From Monodelphis domestica (Eukaryota; Chordata; Mammalia; Didelphimorphia; Didelphidae), in the NCBI RefSeq assembly GCF_027887165.1, contig NC_077232.1, positions 7,649,391 to 7,713,390 on the forward strand: a stretch of DNA of 64,000 bases, in the 5' to 3' direction. Positions 58,276 to 64,000 of the stretch are shown here, in pieces. The notes beneath the pieces were generated by a model. It saw only the letters and a list, made by a program, of their open reading frames with translations, was not told the origin of the DNA and ran no database searches. How positions within the stretch are numbered: the stretch's first letter is position 1; the number at the start of each line of letters is the position of its first letter. The position numbers and the translations under genes are program-made.

Positions 58276-60010
58276 TCATCCATCTTCTTAAGCATGTTGG
58301 ACATAAAAGACATTCACAGCTTCATTTAGAATCCTCCTTTCTTTGAAAGTTGTTTTCTTAAGTTCATAATTTATGATGTAAATTAAGGGGGGAAATCACA
58401 GCTGTCTAGAGGTGGAATGAGCCACCTCCAGAGGTTGGTGGGTTCCATCCTCCTGGCAGTTTTCCAGCAGAGACCTGTTATTGTGGGGAATGAAACTCCT
58501 AGAGAAAAGGGCCTCCAAAGGTCAATTCAGCATGCATTATTCAGCCCCTGCCATATGCCAGGTGCCCTACTCGCCCTGTGTGGCCTCTCCTCTCACTCAT
58601 TTGTCAACTCCTTGTAGTCTGGCTCCGGCCCTCATTGCCCCAAAGGGTTCAACATGTAACATCTCTCTCATCCCTTCCAGGCCTTATCCTGATGGCTTCC
58701 CTCAGACTCACCCTTTTCTCCCTCTTCTTTGGATGCAATGATTATCTTTTTTTTTCTTTCTTAAAAAATATTTTAAATGGTAAATTCAACTATGACTGGC
58801 CATTAGAAACATTTCAAGGTATGAAGAGCAGGACAGAAAGACGCCATCACAACACGGCTAATGTGGAAATAATAGGTTGTTCCTGACTTATAATGGATAA
58901 TCTATTTTTTTTGCCTTCTTAATGGGTGGGGAAGGGAGTGGAAAGGAGGGAATTTGGATGGACCTGAAAATTAAAAAAGAATTTTTTAATTTAAATTTTT
59001 AAAAAATCCTCTTCTCCCTTCCATCTTCTCATCTCTCTCCAGTGGGGTTGGATAGACTTGGTCCAGGCACTGGTGATCCTATTCTGCTCTCACTTTGTTC
59101 TAGTTCATGTTAAATCAGACCCCAAAGAGCCTGCACTCCAGCCATCCTCCCTAGCCTTCCCAGAGGCTCCTCAAGGACCAACTGAACATTACCTTGGGAG
59201 GCTTCTCTTTCCTGCAGGTGTTGCCTCTCCCCTCTCTCCAGCTATAGATGATGGATGGGCTCTGCAGGAGTGACCATAACAATCATTAGTTCTAGACTAA
59301 TGGATAGGTAGGAGGAGCTCCCTGATGGGTGCCCAATGGCACAGCTCTGAAACTTCCAGATGAGCCATGAGACCATCATATGTTTTATTGTTTAACTGCA
59401 CTTCCAATTGACAGGGGAGGGTTTCAGCCAGGTTTTGGTGGGGAGGAACTTCCATAGGAATGACCCAGATGACCCAGGGCCAGATTACTGAGGACAGTGA
59501 GTAAGTGGCATCGCTGATCTCTAGACAGATAGAACAGAGCTCCAACAAGAAGTTCCTGGTGAAAAAATAAAGAAGTTCCTGGTGGCCAAAGTGTGTTCTG
59601 GAAGAAGTAGAGAGTGGGGAGGAGTTGACCTCATAGATTCAACTTCAATAATCCCATGTTTTATCAAACAGATCAAAAAAAGGAAAAAAAATGGGCCACG
59701 TGTGCCCCTATGGAGTCATCTACTGACCATCTGGGAAGGTGTCTCTTTCTTGCCTTTTCAAGGCTTCAGGATGGGTAGGAGGGTGTTTCTGATCCAATTA
59801 TAGCCACAGATCTTGGTAAAGAAAAGGTGGGGGAGGGCAGTAGAGCTGAGTCCTCTCTCTGGTTCAGACTCTACAGCAAAGGAAAATGGAGGAGAGCCTA
59901 CTGGGTCCAATCCACTCTTTCCTTAGAGCAGTTTTGACTTCCCTCCCCAGCTGGGTGAACTCCAGAATTTCCCCAAAAGTTCTAGAATTAAACACAAACT
60001 CCTTCAGTCA
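58276..60010. other. Apparently low-repeat intergenic DNA without a gene
   Basis: No coding exon, splice-site series or RNA gene stands out on either strand. A short L2-like word (catgccattattcagcccctg-type) occurs near 58,525-58,570. The rest reads as single-copy or very old sequence. Confidence 0.4.
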
Positions 60011-61230
60011 ATCAATAAACAATCCGTCTCTAAGCCTTTATTAAGCACCTACTGTGTGCCAAACAGCAGTTCTAAGTGCTGGGATGTGAAAAGAAGCCCA
60101 AGCCAGTTCCTGCCCTCAAGGAGCTCACATTCTGAAGGGAGAGACCACATGCAAGAAAATCCACATCCAGAGTCCAGACAGGAAATAATAAATACAACAA
60201 AAGCACTAGAACTAAGAAATGTTGGGAAGGCTTCCTGGAGAAGGCCAGTTTTAAGTTGGAATTTAAAGGAGGAGGGGGAGATCAGAGGTCAGAGCAGAGG
60301 ATGGAGAGAGTTCTAGGCACAAAGGCCAGTCAGAGAAGATGGAGTCTTTTGTTCAGGCAACAGCAGGAGGCCAGTGTCACTAGACCAAAAAGTATGGGCT
60401 AGGGACTAAGGTTTAAGACCTGAAAGGTAGGAGGCAGATATGCGGACAGAGTATTTTGTATCTGATCCTGGAGGTGACTGGGAGCCACTGGAGTTTACTG
60501 AGTAGAGGAGTGACCCAGTTAGACCTCCTTCTCCTCCTCCTCCTCCTCCTCCTCCTTCCTTCTTCTTCTTCTTCTTCTTCTCCTCCTCCTCCTCCTTCTT
60601 CTTCCTCCTTCTTCTTCTTCTTTCTTCCTTCTTCTTCTTCTTCTTTCTTCTTCTTCTTCTCCTTCTCCTCCTTCTTCTTCCTTCCTTCTTCTTCTTCTTT
60701 CTTCCTTCTTCTTCTTCTTCTTCTTCTTCTTCTTCTTCTTCTTCTTCTTCTTCTTCTTCTTCTTCTTCTTCTTCTTCTTCTTCTTCTTCTCCTTCTCTTC
60801 CTCCTTCTTCTTTCTTCCTTCTTCTTCTTCCTTCTTCTTCTTTATTCTTCTTCTTCTCCTTCTCCTCCTCCTTCTTCTTCCTTCCTTCTTCTTTCTTCCT
60901 TCTTCTTCCTCCTTCTTCTTCTTCTCCTTCTCCTCCTCCTTCTTCTTCCTTCCTTTTTCTTCTTCTTTCTTCCTTCTTCTTCTTCTTCTTCTACTTCTCC
61001 TTCTCTTCCTCCTTCTTCTTTCTTCCTTCTTCTTCTTCTTCTTCTTCTTCTTCTTCTTCTTCTTCTTCTTCTTCTTCTTCTTCTTCTTCTTCTTCTTCTT
61101 CTTCTTCTTCTTCTTCTTCTTCTTCTTCTTCTTCTCCTTCTCCTTCTCCTTCTCCTTCTCCTTCTCCTTTTTTAGGAAAATCACTCTGGTGGCTGAATGA
61201 ACATGGACCAAGTGGAGAGAGCCTTGAGGT
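60011..61230 (+). mobile_element. Old LINE-2-like repeat, host of the TTC array
   Basis: Forward L2-type text: cctttattaagcacctactg, tgccctcaaggagctcacat, then further body words, ending with gggagccactggagtttact and gagtgacccagttagacctc. After the microsatellite it resumes as ttaggaaaatcactctggtg. The array thus grew inside this repeat. Confidence 0.55.
60525..61170. repeat. (TTC/TCC)n, i.e. GAA-type, long microsatellite
   Basis: About 645 bp of nearly pure pyrimidine on plus: TTC trimers with blocks of TCC and a final run of CTCCTT hexamers (61,130-61,165). The longest clean TTC tracts are at 60,710-60,790 and 61,027-61,130. Pure purine/pyrimidine mirror sequence of this length can form triplex DNA. 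It encodes no real protein. Confidence 0.97.
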
Positions 61231-62235
61231 AAACAGCTAATGAGAATAGTTCCTTTTTAAGGGCATGAGATCCGTTATCAGGATGGGTGGCAGTGAGAGA
61301 GTCCCTTCTTGAATAGACATTCAATGTAAAAAGTTGTAATACCAAGTAGAAGAAAGGTAGTGATTTCCTCCACTACCCCCCCAAAAAATGCTTAAAACCC
61401 AGAAGACTGAAACACTCATTCAAAAACAACTTTGCAGGAAGGCAGAGCAGACACCACCTCACTTTTCCCTCTGCCACGGCCCTGTCTGGGCAATTTACAG
61501 ATTCAGATCTCCTGGCCAGACAGATCCTGGCTTGGGTATTAGCCCTTTGGCTTCTGGGGCTGTATTTTCCTTCTCTAAAGAGCACTGACGTGGATGAGTT
61601 GCTCTTTGCTTCCAGTCAACACCCAGAAATTCCCAACTTCTTAGACTTGGAGGCCCCCACCAGGGCGGACACATCCATGTGGGAATCAATGTCTGGTCAC
61701 TGGTGTGTAGGGAAAGAAACACAAAACAGATGGCAGCCCATTTCAGCCAGCAGACTCAACTTGAGGTTTAGGCAAGCACATCTTGCTGCTGCTATGTTTG
61801 GCTGCCATAATTGCTGGGGGGTGGGGGTGGGGGTAGGGATCCCCTATCAGCCTTCTGTAAAGTCCAAAGGAGGGCTGGCATTTCCTATTTCCCACCCAAG
61901 AGGCCACTGCTCCATATGGACCATAGGCTTGGCTCCCAATCTTCTTTGACTTTACTTCAGCTCTACCCCCAACATCCCAGGCATCAACCAGGACCTACTG
62001 ATAGCGATTGAATGCCCTTTAGCAAGTAACCAGAGTAAAGGGGACCCTCTCCAGGGAATTCATGGTACATGCTCCAACCTGCACTCTCCTTCCCCAATAC
62101 ATATAATTCAACAAACATTTGGCCCCTAGAGATCATCAAAATGTCTGAGAAATTCTAATACTTTGGAGAAGTACTAGCACTACTCTCTTTTGTCTATCAA
62201 TCAGCCTTTTTAAGTTAATCAGTCAAAAATTCAAG
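61231..62235. other. Apparently single-copy intergenic segment
   Basis: About 1 kb with no recognised repeat, splice-flanked exon or RNA gene. It contains a G-rich run (ggggggtgggggtgggggta, 61,815-61,834). Confidence 0.4.
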
Positions 62236-62239
62236 TACC

Positions 62240-63620
62240 CCTACTTAGTACCTTACCAGTTACTAAGTAGGAGAGTTCACAAGTCACTTGCTAGAGTGGG
62301 TGACAACTCCAGAGGCCACTGCCCCGGCCCTGGGCAGTGCTAGGCAAATTGAAAGACTGCGATTGGTTCCCATAAAGTGGGGAAGGGACAAGGACAGGAA
62401 GTGACATGGAAAAAGGACTATAAAAGTCCTGAACTTCCTCTCCAAGGGACTGCTCCTTGAGGCTTCTCCTTGGGTGTTCTTCTTTGGAGTCTCTGCTCCT
62501 TGGATCTTACAGAGAGCCTTCCAGCAGCTTCTGCATAAAAGGAATAACTAAAAGAATTATGATTTTGAGGAGAAGAAAGAAGCCAGAGGGAGGTTTAATA
62601 AATTGAGAAGACACCAGATCACATATTGTTATGGAAGGACGCTTCTTCCTTTTATCTTCCTTTGTAGGGCATACAATGAAGGAAGATAAAGAATAACCAA
62701 GAATGCATGGAAAGTAGAATTCTTAGATAGGATTAGGAATCAGGTGTGAGGTGAGAAGGAAAGAAAAGAATAAAGAAAGAAGTTCTATAGAGAGAACATT
62801 GGAGCTCCATAGAGGGAGCAATTCCTTTGAGCCAGGTTAGAGAGAGAGAGGGAGAGAAGAAGAAGAAGAGGAATGGTGTCCTTCCTGACTATTTGTTGAG
62901 ATAATGAGGTAAGAGGTTCTTAATGCATATGCAACAGCACATAGTGGATTTACATTGGCTTGACGTATCAATGACGTACAAGATAGAGGCATGGTTAAGT
63001 TCAGCCCGCTCTTTTCAAACTCCCAGGACAAAGACTGCATGGTCTGCTCATAAGTCATGCATTATGGAATGCTGTCTGACCAGACCAGAGCTGAGCCTTC
63101 TGTGGCTCAGCCCAGAGATTCTTCCTAGAATCCTACAGATCTTCTCCTTTGGAGTTCTTCTTTGGAGTCTCTGCTCCTTGGATCTTCTCCTTTGGACTTC
63201 TTTGGAGGACAGTTCCTTGGGACTTTTGGTCTTGGACTTGGACTTCTGACTTGGAGCTTTGGGCCTTTCAACTGGAGTTTTCAGCTTAGGGACTTTGACT
63301 TTTGGCTTTGGAGCTTCTTGGAGTTGGGGACTTTCTTGTTGGGTTCACTGCATTGGGTCCTTGCCTGGATCCTGTTTGGCTTGCTGGGGAATGACTAGAA
63401 TTCCCACTTGGAGATTGGAACTGTGTTGGGAAGCAAGCTACATTTCACTAGATCAGCATTTAGGGTAGGTCTTGGGCAGTCTCCTTACCTCTTTCCCTTC
63501 CACATTTCCCTCTTTTTTACTAATATTCCAATTAAACAAAATTGTTAAAAGCTGCTAATAGTTTTCCTGACTTAAGGGATAATTATCAGTGACCACTTTT
63601 TATAACTCTCTTATACTGTC
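62240..63620 (+). mobile_element. LTR-like fossil, possibly with another insertion inside
   Basis: The first part carries an inverted CCAAT box (gattggttccc, 62,360) and a TATA-like box (actataaaag, 62,418), followed by a CT-rich start region. The word gttcttctttggagtctctg occurs at 62,477 and again at 63,149, with unlike DNA between, which suggests a later insertion. The right part is rich in cttgg/ttggag words, as in LTR leaders, with aattaaac near 63,530. No viral genes are seen. The boundaries and family are uncertain. An old remnant. Confidence 0.35.
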
Positions 63621-63725
63621 AAAATCCCAATTTAACCATTATAGTGTAAAGTAAAAGGCATGGACCAATTGGCCTCTGAGGTCCTAGTAAGGAAAACTAT
63701 ATGTTTTCATGTTTAAAAAAAAAAA

Positions 63726-64000
63726 CCTAGATGTTAATGGTCTTCAGCATCTCACATCTTCTACCAAGAAAAGGTCAAAAAGAGTACATGAATTAAACAT
63801 AAAGGGTGATATCATAAACAAATTAGAGGAGCATGGAATAGCTTACCTGTCAGATTTATGGAAAAGGGAAGAATTTAAAACAAAGATAGAGAGCATTATG
63901 GGATACAAAATAAAGCATTTTGATTACATCAAATTTAAAAAGTCTTACATAAACAAATCCAATGTAGCCAAGATGAGAAGGAAAATAGAAAACTGAGGGG
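63726..64000 (+). mobile_element. L1 ORF2 fragment, sense, runs off the right edge
   Basis: The plus frame encodes EHGIAYLSDLWKREEF and KIKHFDYIKFKKSYINKSN, matching the ORF2 segment just before the C-terminal domain. The corresponding piece in the antisense L1 near 48,600-48,795 is a close relative. It begins after a run of A at 63,715 and continues past the window. Confidence 0.82.

Noticed and set aside
60456-61211. Long poly-Leu/Ser and poly-Lys/Arg open frames
   Set aside because: A by-product of the TTC/GAA microsatellite. No start context, splice sites or conserved residues.
62837-63058. 73-residue minus-strand open frame
   Set aside because: It lies in the LTR-like or inserted repeat segment, has no recognisable domain and ends in a serine run from a GA/CT-rich tract.

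Overview
This is nuclear DNA from a mammal, almost certainly a marsupial. The protein-coding exons are clearly orthologous to human genes. The interspersed repeats, however, are the marsupial set: tRNA-derived SINEs of the SINE1/WSINE1 type, Mar1-type CORE-SINEs, and L1 copies whose 3' parts encode a therian L1 ORF2 end. No Alu, B1/B2 or other placental-specific SINE was recognised. The species cannot be fixed from the sequence.

The window carries the block known in human 11q13 as SCYL1-LTBP3-ZNRD2-FAM89B-EHBP1L1, here inverted. From left to right: EHBP1L1 (minus, positions 1 to 9,203; 5' coding exons plus most or all of its giant acidic repeat exon, with the CH and bMERB domains beyond the left edge); FAM89B (minus, 12,141-13,112); ZNRD2/SSSCA1 (minus, 14,506-16,026); LTBP3 (plus, 22,897-35,515, 28 coding exons, 1,287 codons); SCYL1 (minus, 37,234-45,399, 18 coding exons, 832 codons). 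I set exon borders by hand from GT-AG sites, reading phase and protein similarity. All five models keep frame throughout. Each gene starts in a CpG-rich, GC-rich segment.

Gene density is high and introns are short up to about 45.8 kb. Several tandem arrays lie there: two in-frame coding minisatellites in EHBP1L1, a 58-bp array between the converging 3' ends of LTBP3 and SCYL1, and a G-rich array filling one SCYL1 intron. From about 45.8 kb to the right edge there is no host coding gene. That part is repeat-rich and AT-richer: a long antisense L1 broken by a SINE and by a solo LTR, an old LINE-2-like repeat broken by a second LTR, a SINE and a truncated L1, a roughly 640-bp TTC/GAA array, and an LTR-like fossil near the right end. 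In human, MALAT1 and NEAT1 lie beyond SCYL1 on this side. No MALAT1 3' end or mascRNA was recognised here, so they would lie further right.

The genes are neighbours rather than a pathway. LTBP3 is an extracellular matrix protein that chaperones latent TGF-beta. SCYL1 is a Golgi/COPI pseudokinase scaffold. EHBP1L1 links Rab8/10 and EHD proteins to actin-dependent membrane tubules. FAM89B is an adaptor for LIMK1/MRCK at the lamellipodium. ZNRD2 is a small zinc-ribbon protein. No undescribed biological system was found. The items most worth a second look are the coding minisatellites of EHBP1L1, a pair of CTCF-like sites inside LTBP3, a MEF2/E-box cluster in EHBP1L1 intron 1, and the nested repeats.
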